Source of the DNA: Martinezella tropici | GTDB taxonomy: Bacteria; Pseudomonadota; Alphaproteobacteria; Rhizobiales; Rhizobiaceae | NCBI GenBank assembly: GCA_000799755.1 | Contig: JUHI01000007.1 | Location: 1 to 64,000, forward strand | DNA: 64,000 nucleotides | Reading direction: 5' to 3' | Part shown: piece after piece, positions 45,281 through 54,126 of the stretch | Layout of the letters: each line of letters begins with the position of its first letter | Position numbering within the stretch: the first letter of the stretch is position 1 | The notes under the pieces: model-generated | Databases searched by the model: none | The model's input: the letters and a program-made list of their open reading frames with translations, nothing else | What the model was told of the DNA's origin: nothing | Position numbers and translations under genes: made by a program

Positions 45281-45673
45281 TCAGTCCGTCGTGTCGCGCG
45301 CAGCGCTCGCGACAATGTCAGGCCATGCCTGTGCCGCGAGCCGCACCATGCCCTGCCCCGCCTGACCATCCCTGCCATATTCGACTTCGGCGGCATGGGA
45401 GGCGGTGAAGCCCATATGGATCAAACCGCCCAACGGCACGCCGAGGCCGGCCAGATCGACCGATTGGCCCTCATCTGCACCCTCCGCATCCCCGCTTTGC
45501 AGAGGCGCGGCGGAAACCCGAAAGGAATTAGTAAGCTCGCCTGATACCGCAGGCGTCGCCTCGACGATCGTCGCGGCCAGCCGCTGCGTGGAGAGGTTCA
45601 CCACCTCCTCCATGCGCTTCTTAGTCCGCTCGGCCCAGGCGGCGATGTCAGTAGAGAAATTCGAGGAAGCCAT
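45281..45673 (-). CDS. HK97 gp10-like head-tail protein
   Basis: A 130-residue protein. The start, SNFSTDIAAWAERTKKRMEE, and the motif ATIVEATPAVSGELTNSFRV match the start of HK97-gp10-like proteins, which sit at the head-tail junction. GYGRD-type region VEYGRDGQAGQGMVRLAA is also as expected (it lies near the C-terminal third). It is next to the terminator gene in the structural operon. Confidence 0.75.
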   Translation of the reverse strand: MASSNFSTDIAAWAERTKKRMEEVVNLSTQRLAATIVEATPAVSGELTNSFRVSAAPLQSGDAEGADEGQSVDLAGLGVPLGGLIHMGFTASHAAEVEYGRDGQAGQGMVRLAAQAWPDIVASAARDTTD

Positions 45674-45694
45674 GTCGGGTACCCCTTGATATGG

Positions 45695-45922
45695 TTAGGC
45701 GTCATTGGCGGCGTCGCCCGGGGAAGAGCCACGCCGCTCGAAATTCAAAAGGGTGAGATGGCCGTAACGAGCGCGAATTGCGGGTCTGGCCGTTCGGGAT
45801 TCGGCCTTTGCCCCGTCACTCCTCTCAATCCCCGGCAATGGTGAAACCCGATTGAGCAGCAGGATGACCCGCGACAGCAGCCAAAGCGTGAGGATCGTCT
45901 TGAAACGAACAATCGCCGTCAT
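45695..45922 (-). CDS. Small phage membrane protein
   Basis: A 75-residue protein beginning MTAIVRFKTILTLWLLSRVI. The ATG at 45922 overlaps the stop of the upstream gene (ATGA), supporting translation by coupling. It has one membrane helix, then a basic, glycine-poor tail. An odd insertion in a structural operon; function unknown. Confidence 0.5.
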   Translation of the reverse strand: MTAIVRFKTILTLWLLSRVILLLNRVSPLPGIERSDGAKAESRTARPAIRARYGHLTLLNFERRGSSPGDAANDA

Positions 45923-46275
45923 CGCCGCACCTGCAACTGCCAAAACACGACAGTCCCACCCGGCGACAGCGGCTGGATATCGACGATCGCATGCTCGACG
46001 CCGCCGATCAGCAACCTGTCGGACAACATCGGCGTAATCGATAGCCCCTCGGTCGAAAGATAGACCATGCGATCGCCGCGCTGGATCAACGTGTCAGCAA
46101 CATGCGCCTGGCTCTGATCGAGATCGACGAGCGAACAGTCAAAGTCCTCGCTCGTCTGCACCGGATCATAGTCCGGCCCTGCATTCGTAGTACGCCGCAG
46201 ACTGCCCTTCTGGCCGAATTTGGCGATCAGCCGCGCGGCGGTCGCTCGCGCCCTGTCATAATCGAAAGCCGCCAT
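45919..46275 (-). CDS. Head-tail connector / adaptor protein
   Basis: A 118-residue protein from the ATG at 46275, which overlaps the previous stop by one base; the preceding GTG at 46278 is an alternative. ATAARLIAKFGQKGSLRR, DRMVYLSTEGLSITPMLSDR and PLSPGGTVVFWQLQVR are typical of the beta-barrel head-closure/adaptor proteins coded between the DnaT-like protein and gp10. It likely closes the portal to the tail. Confidence 0.7.
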   Translation of the reverse strand: MAAFDYDRARATAARLIAKFGQKGSLRRTTNAGPDYDPVQTSEDFDCSLVDLDQSQAHVADTLIQRGDRMVYLSTEGLSITPMLSDRLLIGGVEHAIVDIQPLSPGGTVVFWQLQVRR

Positions 46276-46772
46276 CACACCACCAGAATGCCCGGCAAAA
46301 CCGGACGCAGGAGTGGATAGAGCAGCCCGTCAAGCATAGTCAGCATTGGCCTTGCGGAGGCGATCATCTCGTCGCTCGTATCGGCAACGGCATATTCAGT
46401 CTCGAGCGGCCCCACCTTCTCGCGCTTCACTGTGCGAGCCGCGACGATAACGGGCGTCAGGCTACCGGGCTCGGAAAGCTCAAGCGCTGCCGCCTCATAA
46501 GCCGCGTAAGTCACGGCAAGCGGCAACGTGTTCTCTGTAATCGGCTCGCCATTGACCGTCGTTGCCTCGCTGCGCGGCCAGGATAACACCTGATCGTAGC
46601 CTTCAGTCCGTCGTCCAGTGAATCTGGGCTCATAGAGGCTGTCGACAGCCTGCGAGCCGCGCACTAGCGCCGCCAGGCGATCGCCATCGCTTGCCGCGGC
46701 CCATCCGGCATTGGCACGATCGGCGAAATAGGCATCGGCGGCAGCAAGCGTGCCGTAAAAGGAAGCGGACAT
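46275..46772 (-). CDS. DnaT-like head-tail connector protein
   Basis: A 165-residue protein from ATG 46772 with GGAGC upstream; the 46-codon extension is noncoding-like. It begins MSASFYGTLAAADAYFADRA, the typical start of the 'putative DnaT-like ssDNA-binding' phage group that in structural operons act as portal adaptors. ALVRGSQAVDSLYEPRFTGR and AVTYAAYEAAALELSEPG fit the helical adaptor core. The DNA-binding annotation of the family is doubtful in this position. Confidence 0.8.
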   Translation of the reverse strand: MSASFYGTLAAADAYFADRANAGWAAASDGDRLAALVRGSQAVDSLYEPRFTGRRTEGYDQVLSWPRSEATTVNGEPITENTLPLAVTYAAYEAAALELSEPGSLTPVIVAARTVKREKVGPLETEYAVADTSDEMIASARPMLTMLDGLLYPLLRPVLPGILVV

Positions 46773-46808
46773 GAAAGCTCCGATGTCGATTGTTGAGAAG
46801 ACAAGAAC

Positions 46809-46836
46809 CCCTCTCTCCGCATCCGCGGAGAGAGGG
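46809..46836 (-). terminator. Hairpin after the major capsid gene
   Basis: A perfect 12-bp stem (CCCTCTCTCCGC / GCGGAGAGAGGG) with a 4-base loop in the gap after the capsid stop, followed on the minus strand by GTTCTTGTCTT. It would partly terminate, giving more capsid message than connector message. Confidence 0.65.
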
Positions 46837-46845
46837 AGATCAGGC

Positions 46846-47817
46846 TCAGGCCGCAGCGGTGATCTCGTCGCCGTAAGCCATGGCCGCCGGCAGGCGTACC
46901 TCGGTGCCACCCGTGCGGGCGATGATGCCGGTCTCGAAGCTCATGATCGACTTCTGGCGCGGCTGCAGCACGCGGCGCGGCATCGGCAGATGGAAGCGCA
47001 GCACTTCCGGATCACGGCGATAGACGACCATGCGGCCGCCGCCATCCTGCGACGCCGTCGCAAGTTCGCGCAGCGGCTGGATATCGAGCGGCTGGCCGGT
47101 CTCCGCCGTGTAGACGTTACCGCGTCGCAGGAAATCCAGCACGGTGATATAGCCGTCGCCATCGGCAAGCCGCTTGGTGGCGATCAGTCGGAAGGCTTCC
47201 GGCGGCAGGCGCAGGCTGTCGATCCACTCGACTTCGCCGGTCCGCTGCCGCACGCCGCCGATAAGATCGTTGACGTCGCGCAGGATCTGATCGGCCGTCT
47301 TGGCGGACCAGTGGGTCGAGCCGCCTGTGCCATCGGCAGCGACATCGACGCGCGACACCTTCGGATCGTTGACGAAACCGGTCCAACCCTTTTCCGTCGA
47401 GCCGGTCATGGCGACGGAATTGAGCAGGCGCTCGATCTTATCGGCGGCGAAAATGGCATTGGAAGCGTTGAGATCGAGATTGTAGAGCGCAGCCTGGTTG
47501 ACCTCTTCGAGGTTCCACTCCCAGCCGGAGCCGAGCATTGCGAAGTCATGGCTGGCGCTGTCGCGGGTCGACTGGTTGAACGGCATGTCCGTGCCGGCAG
47601 CGGAGAGGAACTTGGCCTCGCCGGCGCTGTCGACGGTGAAGAAGGTCGTGCCGGAAGCCCATTCGTTGCCTTCGGTGACGACCGGAACATGGAGGCCATA
47701 GTTGAAGGTCGGATAGCGGCGCTGGTAGATGCGCGTTTCGATATTGCGCCCTTGCGCAATGACGAAGGAATAGGCGGCCTGGGCGTCGGCAAACTGCTGT
47801 CGAACGAACTGGTTCAT
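46846..47817 (-). CDS. Major capsid protein (DUF2184 type)
   Basis: A 323-residue protein (starts MNQFVRQQFADAQAAYSFVI) of the DUF2184 capsid family. Diagnostic parts are YQRRYPTFNYGLHVPVVTEG, FFTVDSAGEAKFLSAAGTDM, LLNSVAMTGSTEKGWTGFVN and the HK97-fold C-terminus with SIMSFETGIIARTGGTEVRL. It forms the icosahedral shell. It lies just after the cement gene and before a strong hairpin. Confidence 0.85.
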   Translation of the reverse strand: MNQFVRQQFADAQAAYSFVIAQGRNIETRIYQRRYPTFNYGLHVPVVTEGNEWASGTTFFTVDSAGEAKFLSAAGTDMPFNQSTRDSASHDFAMLGSGWEWNLEEVNQAALYNLDLNASNAIFAADKIERLLNSVAMTGSTEKGWTGFVNDPKVSRVDVAADGTGGSTHWSAKTADQILRDVNDLIGGVRQRTGEVEWIDSLRLPPEAFRLIATKRLADGDGYITVLDFLRRGNVYTAETGQPLDIQPLRELATASQDGGGRMVVYRRDPEVLRFHLPMPRRVLQPRQKSIMSFETGIIARTGGTEVRLPAAMAYGDEITAAA

Positions 47818-47820
47818 AAA

Positions 47821-48291
47821 TTAGGCGCTCCTGTGCTTGAGCGAGATCTCGACGATGTCGCCGTTGCTGCCGCTCGTGTCGAAGAAACAATCGGGAATGG
47901 GGCCGACGATGCCGGTGCCGGCTGCATTGACGTAAGCGTCGGTCGTCGGGTTGTAGTAGACGGCGTCGCCATCCGAGACTGCGCCGCCGGCCCGCACATA
48001 CATCTGACCGGAGGTCAGGAATGCGCCGGTGACGAACTGGGCATAGCCACCGGCCGGCGCCACATCGGGCAGCACGTTCGGCGTCAGCACGGCGATACCG
48101 ATAAACTTGCCGCCGGCGGCAAAGGGCGCCACACCATGATCGGCAAGACCGCGCTGAACAGGCTGGCCGAACTTGATGCCGGCAGCCGTTTCAACCGTGC
48201 GGCTGATCTTGTTGGCCTTTTCCTCAGAAGCGATCTGCCCGTGCAGGCCCTTCCGAGGAGCGTTTCCATAGGTGGTCTGATAAGTCGCCAT
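47821..48291 (-). CDS. Capsid cement/decoration protein (DUF2190-like)
   Basis: A 156-residue protein (MATYQTTYGNAPRKGLHGQI) with the usual pattern of cement proteins that stabilise the filled head: FIGIAVLTPNVLPDVAPAGG, AGGAVSDGDAVYYNPTTDAY and IVEISLKH at the end. Three bases separate it from the capsid gene. Family by pattern and position. Confidence 0.75.
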   Translation of the reverse strand: MATYQTTYGNAPRKGLHGQIASEEKANKISRTVETAAGIKFGQPVQRGLADHGVAPFAAGGKFIGIAVLTPNVLPDVAPAGGYAQFVTGAFLTSGQMYVRAGGAVSDGDAVYYNPTTDAYVNAAGTGIVGPIPDCFFDTSGSNGDIVEISLKHRSA

Positions 48292-48318
48292 TGAAGCGTC
48301 TCCTTTTCGTTGACCTGG

Positions 48319-48834
48319 TTAAGAGGGATTGGCAGCCAGATGCGCGCTCTCGAGATCGCGCACCATGGCGGCGTAAGCGGCAAAGGCTGGGGATCCGGAC
48401 GACTGCGTCGGGTTGATGCCGTCCTTGATGGCTTCAGCAAACAGATCCGGCTTCCTGCGCAGCCCTTCGGCCAGCATGTCGAAGCGAGCGTCGATATAGG
48501 CGTCCGCTCGGCCCTCGACTGCGCCCTCGCCCGCCTTGGCGATCACGACAGCCTTGCGGATCGCAGCGTCCGAAAGACCGGATGTCTGGACGTTATCGGC
48601 AATTGCCTTGGCAAGACCGATCAGATCGGCGCGCGCCTGGGCTCGACGTTCGATTTCCGCCTCGTCGAGAAGAGCTGATTTCAGCGTATCGAGTTCCGCA
48701 TCCCGGATCGCGATAGCCTTCTGATGGCCGGCCTCTGCGTCGACAAGGCGCTGCCGCAATGTCGTGATGATTTCTGCGGCCTGATCGGAGACTTCGATCT
48801 CGATGCCGTCGATCATGATCGTCTTCGTGGGCAT
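48319..48834 (-). CDS. Nested scaffold protein start inside the protease gene
   Basis: AAGGAAGGA lies directly before ATG ATG at 48837 and 48834, in the same frame as the DUF2213 gene and exactly at the border between its protease and scaffold halves. Independent initiation would give about 171 residues of scaffold alone, as in lambda C/Nu3. Inferred from the ribosome site and the domain border. Confidence 0.5.
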   Translation of the reverse strand: MPTKTIMIDGIEIEVSDQAAEIITTLRQRLVDAEAGHQKAIAIRDAELDTLKSALLDEAEIERRAQARADLIGLAKAIADNVQTSGLSDAAIRKAVVIAKAGEGAVEGRADAYIDARFDMLAEGLRRKPDLFAEAIKDGINPTQSSGSPAFAAYAAMVRDLESAHLAANPS

Positions 48835-49434
48835 CATTCCTTCCTTGTTTTGCTTGTCATCGGAAAAGGGGCGTGGGGCTGCGAGAGGAGAGCAGCCCCA
48901 CGGTGCGGCTGCATCGCCGATGCGGACTTTCGAGCCCGCCCGGCCACGGCGCACAATGGCAATATGGTTGATGCGAATGTTTCGCTGGATAGCGTCGTAG
49001 GCTTCGCCTGATGGCGTAACGCCTGCCGTGAAATCGACATCGCAGACATAGCCGGCTGACAGTTCCTGCTTGCCGCTTTCGATGTCCTGAATGGCGTCTT
49101 CGTCACTGACCATCAGCGGTACACGGAGAAATATGCCTTCACCGGCGATCTCGTCACCGGTCTGACCGACGGCGTATTTCTTCCAGTTTTCCGAGGTGAC
49201 CATTTCGGGTGGGTGTTCATTTGTCACCGGACGGTGCGCGGCACTCTTCAGCGTGTCCTCGGAAAAGACCTCGCCGCCGGGCCGATAGATCCGCACGGTC
49301 GGCATTTCTGGCCGGCCGATCTCGGCACCGGCATAATTTTGAATGCCTGTGCGGGCGATGCGGGCATCGGCCACGAGATAGCCGTCTCCCGTCCGCCGCG
49401 TTCCCGCGACGGTGACAGTGTCTGTGAAGTTCAT
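48319..49434 (-). CDS. DUF2213 prohead protease with fused scaffold
   Basis: A 371-residue protein from the ATG at 49434 (AGGAG upstream). The N-terminal half (about 1-185) is the DUF2213 domain, with RIYRPGGEVFSEDTLKSAAH, PVTNEHPPEMVTSENWKKYA and GYVCDVDFTAGVTPSGEAYD; this family stands in for the HK97 protease. The C-terminal half is acidic, helical (ITTLRQRLVDAEAGHQKAIA) and scaffold-like, and has its own ribosome site and start (see 48319-48834). The pair acts in head maturation. Confidence 0.8.
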   Translation of the reverse strand: MNFTDTVTVAGTRRTGDGYLVADARIARTGIQNYAGAEIGRPEMPTVRIYRPGGEVFSEDTLKSAAHRPVTNEHPPEMVTSENWKKYAVGQTGDEIAGEGIFLRVPLMVSDEDAIQDIESGKQELSAGYVCDVDFTAGVTPSGEAYDAIQRNIRINHIAIVRRGRAGSKVRIGDAAAPWGCSPLAAPRPFSDDKQNKEGMMPTKTIMIDGIEIEVSDQAAEIITTLRQRLVDAEAGHQKAIAIRDAELDTLKSALLDEAEIERRAQARADLIGLAKAIADNVQTSGLSDAAIRKAVVIAKAGEGAVEGRADAYIDARFDMLAEGLRRKPDLFAEAIKDGINPTQSSGSPAFAAYAAMVRDLESAHLAANPS

Positions 49435-49518
49435 GTTGGAATTTCTCCTGGCCGAAGCCAATCTGGTTCGGATGAAAGCCGTTCGCCGTAACGAAGCGTA
49501 TCGGTCGGCGACGGATCG

Positions 49519-50859
49519 TTAAGCCGCGTCGGTGCCTGTTTCGGATTGCTCGACCTCATCCGGTCGGCCGGATGTCTTTACAGCCGCCTCCAATCCCGGC
49601 AGCGATCCATCCTCGACAAAAGCATTCAGCAGAGCCTCGGAGAGCGCTTGACGCGGAATGATCTCCTCTCCCGAAGCGGAGCCGAACAGGGCTCGCGCCG
49701 CTTCCGCCTTCGTCTTGAAGATATCGGCCCGTTCCGCTTCGCTCATCTGCTCCAGCGGCGCCCAGGTCGCGTATATTGCGGGGTCGCGAGCGCCTGTGGC
49801 GGAGCGGATGAGGCATTCGTCAAGCCTGGACATTGCCGGCGTATAGTCGAGTTCCTGGATGGCCTGGATACGGTCGTGATAGTTCTTCATATCGGCCGTA
49901 CCCGTCGCGTTCATTCCGGCTGGCGATTGACCGAGCAACCGGGTGACCGGAATGTCGGCCGCGCCGGCGACGATCTGCAGAAAGGCCATCAGAATATCCG
50001 TGAGGCCGGAGAGCGGTGCGCTCTTGCTGTCGTACTCCTCCTCGGCATCGAGGATCAGCGTGCCGTTGACCCCCTTGATTGTATTGGCGAGCGCATAGCG
50101 ACGCAGCACGGCATCTTCATAGGCCTGATTGCCGATATTGGCGGAGAATTGCGGGACCTTGATGATGTCGATCTTGGCCTCGAAAACGAGGCTGGCGATA
50201 TTAGCCGCCGTGCTGTCGGCGTTCTTGATCGCATCGAAGGTCGCGGCCAGCACGCTTTCGCCCCATGCATGATTGCCCGGCCCGCCGAACTCTTCATTCG
50301 GCGTCATGGCGCCCTTGAAGATGACAAGCTGAGATGGATGAATAGTCACCTGCATGCCATTGGCGCCGGTCAGCGTGTAGAATTTCGGCTTGCCGTACCA
50401 TTCCGAGGTCGGATCGCTGTCGACGTCGCCGGCAACCAATTGACGGCGTGTCAGCACGGTCAGGTGCTTGATACCACCCTTCCCGATCCGATCCGCCTCG
50501 AGCGGCGACGCCGGATCGGTATCTTCGGCGCCGATGAACAAGGCCGCGCCACCGAAGAGGCGTGCCTTGGTCGATGCTTCGAGAACCTTGCCGCGCAGAT
50601 TGAGCCGGCGCTCTTCGGCGTCGATCAAGCCGATCTGATCGCTCGCAGCCTGCCAGTTTCGCCATTTCCGGCAGCTATCCAGCGCCGGAATATCGACGAT
50701 CTTGCGCGGCAGCCAGGAGCCGCGATAGGCGGCGATGATCTGCTCGTCCGTCAGGATCGGCTGGGTATAGAAAACAGAGGCCGCCTTGTCGCGGTCGGTG
50801 CCCATGCGGGATGCAAGGCTCACCAATCCGTCGCGAACCATCGAGAATACCTGCCCCAT
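49519..50859 (-). CDS. Phage portal protein (DUF1073 type)
   Basis: A 446-residue portal of the DUF1073/Phage_portal_3 group: FYTQPILTDEQIIAAYRGSW, LPRKIVDIPALDSCRKWR, RLFGGAALFIGAEDTD, SQLVIFKGAMTPNEEF and TRLLGQSPAGMNATGTADMK are diagnostic. It forms the DNA-entry ring of the head. Public databases sometimes label this group anti-CBASS Acb1-like; here the place beside TerL shows the portal role. Confidence 0.9.
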   Translation of the reverse strand: MGQVFSMVRDGLVSLASRMGTDRDKAASVFYTQPILTDEQIIAAYRGSWLPRKIVDIPALDSCRKWRNWQAASDQIGLIDAEERRLNLRGKVLEASTKARLFGGAALFIGAEDTDPASPLEADRIGKGGIKHLTVLTRRQLVAGDVDSDPTSEWYGKPKFYTLTGANGMQVTIHPSQLVIFKGAMTPNEEFGGPGNHAWGESVLAATFDAIKNADSTAANIASLVFEAKIDIIKVPQFSANIGNQAYEDAVLRRYALANTIKGVNGTLILDAEEEYDSKSAPLSGLTDILMAFLQIVAGAADIPVTRLLGQSPAGMNATGTADMKNYHDRIQAIQELDYTPAMSRLDECLIRSATGARDPAIYATWAPLEQMSEAERADIFKTKAEAARALFGSASGEEIIPRQALSEALLNAFVEDGSLPGLEAAVKTSGRPDEVEQSETGTDAA

Positions 50860-50906
50860 GGATTATCCTTTGATGTCATATGATGAAGAGGCTCGCGTCA
50901 GCGGCC

Positions 50907-52436
50907 CTAGAAATTGCTGAAGCTGAAGGAAGAGCTCAATGCGAGCTCGTTCAGCGCATCGGCGAAGGCATCGACCTGATCGTCGAACTGCCCATTCGGA
51001 AAGGCGCAGATCTCGTCGAGAAATGCCTCGTTCCAGTCACCACGCAAAAGCTTGACGTTCCCAGCCTCCGCCTGTGCTGATGCCGGCTTGGCGCGGGTCG
51101 CCTTATCACCGGTCGGAGATATGGCTTTCACCGGAAAGCCCGCAAGCAGTTTGATCTTGGTCTCGGCATCGGCCTTGCCGGCCGCCCCCGGGTCCTGCGG
51201 CATCCGAATCGTCACCGTCGGGCCGTCCTGAGATGCGGCGTTCTTAAGATTGCGCTCCACCTCGGCGGGCGACCAGCGACCCCGCGCGATGGCTTCGACA
51301 TAGAAGACACCACCGACCAAAGCCATGCGCAGACCCACCGTCCAATCCGGCTTGCGACCGGGACGTGCTTTCGAAGCGGCGAAATCCCAGGCGCGGCAGC
51401 GCTTTGCGCCTGAGGGCATTGCCTCGACGATTTCGAAATCTCCGCGCTGAAACAGGCCGCCGGAACGCGGAGCCGGCCGCTGCTGGAACTGACCGGCTAC
51501 AGCGTAGGAGCCAAGCGGGATCTTGTCTCGCTCGACGACCGCGCGAGGGAAACGTTCAGGGAAGAGCAATTCGCCATCCTCCATCCTCGGATCGATAAAT
51601 CCGATCGAAGTCCGACAACGGCGTTCCGGCTCGAATTCCATCGGCAGCATCAAGTGCTCATAGCCGAGCCCGAGCGCCAGGATGATGCCGGAGACATCCG
51701 CCTCGTGCAGCCGCTGCATCACGACGACGATCGCGGAGCGCTGGGGATCGTTAAGCCGTGTCGGAACGGATTCACGAAAGGTGCGAACCGTCGACAGCCG
51801 CTCGGCTTCTGATTCCGCCCCATCGACCGAATGCGGATCGTCGATGATGACACGATCGCCGCGACCGCCGGTCAACCTAGAGAACGGCACGCCCTGGCGC
51901 GAGCCCGTGCGGGTATTGGCGAACGCCATCTCGCCGGTCCTTGTCAGCTTGACCTGATCGCCCCAAAGCGCCTGATACCATTCGGAGGCAACAAGGTCGC
52001 GCATGCGCCTGTTGTCGCGCTTGGCGTAGTGTTCCGAATAGGAAGCACCGAGATAGCGCATCTGCGGCCTGCCCATCGGCCCCCATTCCCATGCCGGCCA
52101 GAAGACGCCGCAAAGCAGGGATTTCATCGTACCCGGCGGCACATTGATCAGCAGCCGGGTAATCTCACCCGCAGTCACCGCTTCAAGATGCTGGCAGATG
52201 GCATCGATATGCCAACCATGCACATAGTCGGCGGAGGGCTCGACGACATGCCAGGCTTCACGGACGAAGCCGGTCAGCGATCGGCAATTGGCTCGAAGTC
52301 GCTCCGCATCCAAGGCAATCCGGGCGGCAACATCGACCCATTCGCGCTCAGCTCTCCGCTTCGCCTTCTCCTCCTGGATCGCCGCCATCATCGCCGCCGC
52401 GCCTGGCAAGCGAACATGAAGGAGATTTGATTGCAT
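50907..52436 (-). CDS. Terminase large subunit
   Basis: A 509-residue packaging motor. The ATPase domain has the Walker A-like VPPGTMKSLLCGVFWP, Walker B VIIDDPHS and coupling motif VVVMQRLHE; the nuclease domain has RAWDFAASKARPGRKPDW, ICAFPNGQFDDQVDAFADAL with the metal-binding aspartates. It cuts and pumps DNA through the portal. The start is uncertain (52436 or internal ATG codons 15-16). The gene order TerL-portal-protease is normal, but the next gene upstream is a beta-helix protein rather than TerS. Confidence 0.93.
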   Translation of the reverse strand: MQSNLLHVRLPGAAAMMAAIQEEKAKRRAEREWVDVAARIALDAERLRANCRSLTGFVREAWHVVEPSADYVHGWHIDAICQHLEAVTAGEITRLLINVPPGTMKSLLCGVFWPAWEWGPMGRPQMRYLGASYSEHYAKRDNRRMRDLVASEWYQALWGDQVKLTRTGEMAFANTRTGSRQGVPFSRLTGGRGDRVIIDDPHSVDGAESEAERLSTVRTFRESVPTRLNDPQRSAIVVVMQRLHEADVSGIILALGLGYEHLMLPMEFEPERRCRTSIGFIDPRMEDGELLFPERFPRAVVERDKIPLGSYAVAGQFQQRPAPRSGGLFQRGDFEIVEAMPSGAKRCRAWDFAASKARPGRKPDWTVGLRMALVGGVFYVEAIARGRWSPAEVERNLKNAASQDGPTVTIRMPQDPGAAGKADAETKIKLLAGFPVKAISPTGDKATRAKPASAQAEAGNVKLLRGDWNEAFLDEICAFPNGQFDDQVDAFADALNELALSSSFSFSNF

Positions 52437-52520
52437 CAGCCTTGCTTGAGTTTGGTCAACTAGCTGAGAACGCGATCATGCCGGTCACCTTAACGATAAC
52501 CGACGCTCGACCGCCACGAG

Positions 52521-53666
52521 TTAAAGGTTCACATAGTTGATCTTCAGACTATCGATACCAGCATTGTTAATCTGCTGAGACCACGGGCCGTTAAATACCA
52601 TTCTTCCCAAGCGAGCGTGCGACGCATTCGATGTTAGCAAAAGCGCCTGCGCTCGGGCGACATTCGTGTCCAGCGTATTCTCGGCGACGTAATTGTAAGC
52701 GCAAGCGTTGAGGCGAATTGCCGTCTGAGCTGTCGACGCTCCGAAGATGGCAACTCTATTATTGGTAATTCGACAACCAAGAACGGTGCCTGAAGTCCCG
52801 TCGACATCAACTACTGCAGAAGACGCGGACCCGCCTCCCATACGATGTTCTATATTATTTCCGTCGATAATGTACTCTCGCCCGTTGAAGAGATAAATCG
52901 CTGGCCCGTAAGTTGAATCAATGTTGTTGTCGCGGATAACGTTATGGCCGGCGACACCATCGCTTGCCGCGATCGTGAAGATGGCGATACCAGCTTTCTG
53001 GGAAATGGGCGCTCGAATGACATTGCGTGTAATGACGTTGCTGTCGCCGCAATTCGAAAGCTTGATCCCGCCCCAAAAATGATTGTCGCAGATCAAGCTG
53101 TTTGATGGGCTACCCTGGACGATGATCGTAGGATTGCACTCCATCTCGAAAGACAAATCATTCGAGGGCATGAAATAGTTCTGCTGCAATATCAGTTTGG
53201 AAGAGCTGACCGCTGGAGATCCATCCCAGACAAAGTGAATCGGCCTCCTCCCGCGAACATTCGTGTCGAAATTCGGATATCCCGGCCACCAAGCGGTCCG
53301 TTCAATGAAGCAGAAATCTACGCCCGCGACAGGATAGAAATGCATCATGTCAACGCTACTGGTCATAGCGGCTACGGGCGCAAAAATACTTTCAAGAGCC
53401 GCATCCCCAAACATGGAGACGCCTTTGTTGAGCAAGCATCGACCGGTATTCGGAACCTCCGACAATCGATAGACACCCTTAGGCACGTAAAGCGTTTTGC
53501 CAAGCTGGAATGCTGCTTCTAGAGCGGTATTCAAGGCCGCAGTATCATCAGTAATTCCATCGCCCGTTGCGCCGTAGTCGCGTACATTTATGGCCGTCTG
53601 AGCGGCGATATTTTGCGCAGTGGCCGCCGCGCTGAGATCAAATGCTTGATTGGATAAGGTTGTCAT
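52521..53666 (-). CDS. Right-handed beta-helix protein, tailspike/depolymerase-like
   Basis: A 381-residue protein; ATG 53666 has GGAGGAAGATA upstream. NVRDYGATGDGITDDTAALN (about 28-47) is the start typical of pectate-lyase-like beta-helix tailspikes, followed by PKGVYRL and repeating coils (SNVITRNVIRAPISQKAGIA, GHNVIRDNNIDSTYGPAIYL, GCRITNNRVAIFG). Such proteins in phages bind or cleave surface polysaccharide. It lies between TerL and TerS, away from the tail genes, and its codon use is more AT-rich than its neighbours, suggesting a separate gain. Confidence 0.8.
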   Translation of the reverse strand: MTTLSNQAFDLSAAATAQNIAAQTAINVRDYGATGDGITDDTAALNTALEAAFQLGKTLYVPKGVYRLSEVPNTGRCLLNKGVSMFGDAALESIFAPVAAMTSSVDMMHFYPVAGVDFCFIERTAWWPGYPNFDTNVRGRRPIHFVWDGSPAVSSSKLILQQNYFMPSNDLSFEMECNPTIIVQGSPSNSLICDNHFWGGIKLSNCGDSNVITRNVIRAPISQKAGIAIFTIAASDGVAGHNVIRDNNIDSTYGPAIYLFNGREYIIDGNNIEHRMGGGSASSAVVDVDGTSGTVLGCRITNNRVAIFGASTAQTAIRLNACAYNYVAENTLDTNVARAQALLLTSNASHARLGRMVFNGPWSQQINNAGIDSLKINYVNL

Positions 53667-53778
53667 TATCTTCCTCCAAAGCTGTTGAGAAAACCAAATG
53701 CATAGCAATCGGTTCGCAGAGTCTGATCAGACTGTTTTGATAAGCTAGTTTGCGATTTACCTGAAAACTGGCTCGTGC

Positions 53779-54126
53779 TCAGTTCTCCGCCTCGCCTGCT
53801 CCTCCTGGATCACCACCATCATCGTCACCAGATCCGACAAGCGGCCCGAAGAGAGATTCCAATATCGCAAGCTGCTCGTCCGTAGCGTTGGTCAGGTCTA
53901 TAGTGACGCCGCGACCTCCCTTGGCCCCGGCGCCGGAGCGTTCGCTTGGCTTTTGATGAACATAGGAGGCCGCGATTTTCGCCATTTCATCGCGCCGTTT
54001 CTGATCCGCTTCGTCGTCACGCATCACTTTCAACATGTAATCAAGCGGCGTGTCGTCGGCGGAAACGGCCTTGCGACGGCGCGCACGCGTTTTGCGCGGC
54101 GCAACCGGCTTATCGGCATTGGTCAT
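53779..54126 (-). CDS. Terminase small subunit candidate
   Basis: A 115-residue protein with a basic N-terminal patch (APRKTRARRRKAVSADDTP), a helical core (LDYMLKVMRDDEADQKRRDE and AKIAASYVHQKPSERSG) and an acidic, glycine-rich end. The core resembles small terminase proteins that mark the packaging site. Placed upstream of TerL but separated from it by the beta-helix gene. Assigned by position and pattern. Confidence 0.65.
   Translation of the reverse strand: MTNADKPVAPRKTRARRRKAVSADDTPLDYMLKVMRDDEADQKRRDEMAKIAASYVHQKPSERSGAGAKGGRGVTIDLTNATDEQLAILESLFGPLVGSGDDDGGDPGGAGEAEN

Noticed and set aside
46771..48294. 507-residue plus-strand frame over the capsid genes
   Set aside because: It is antisense to the capsid and cement genes; its residues show no fold-like pattern.
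49519..50859. Reading the DUF1073 protein as an anti-CBASS (Acb1) enzyme
   Set aside because: The 446-residue length, portal motifs and place beside TerL show a portal; the Acb1 label in databases stems from a related name for the family.
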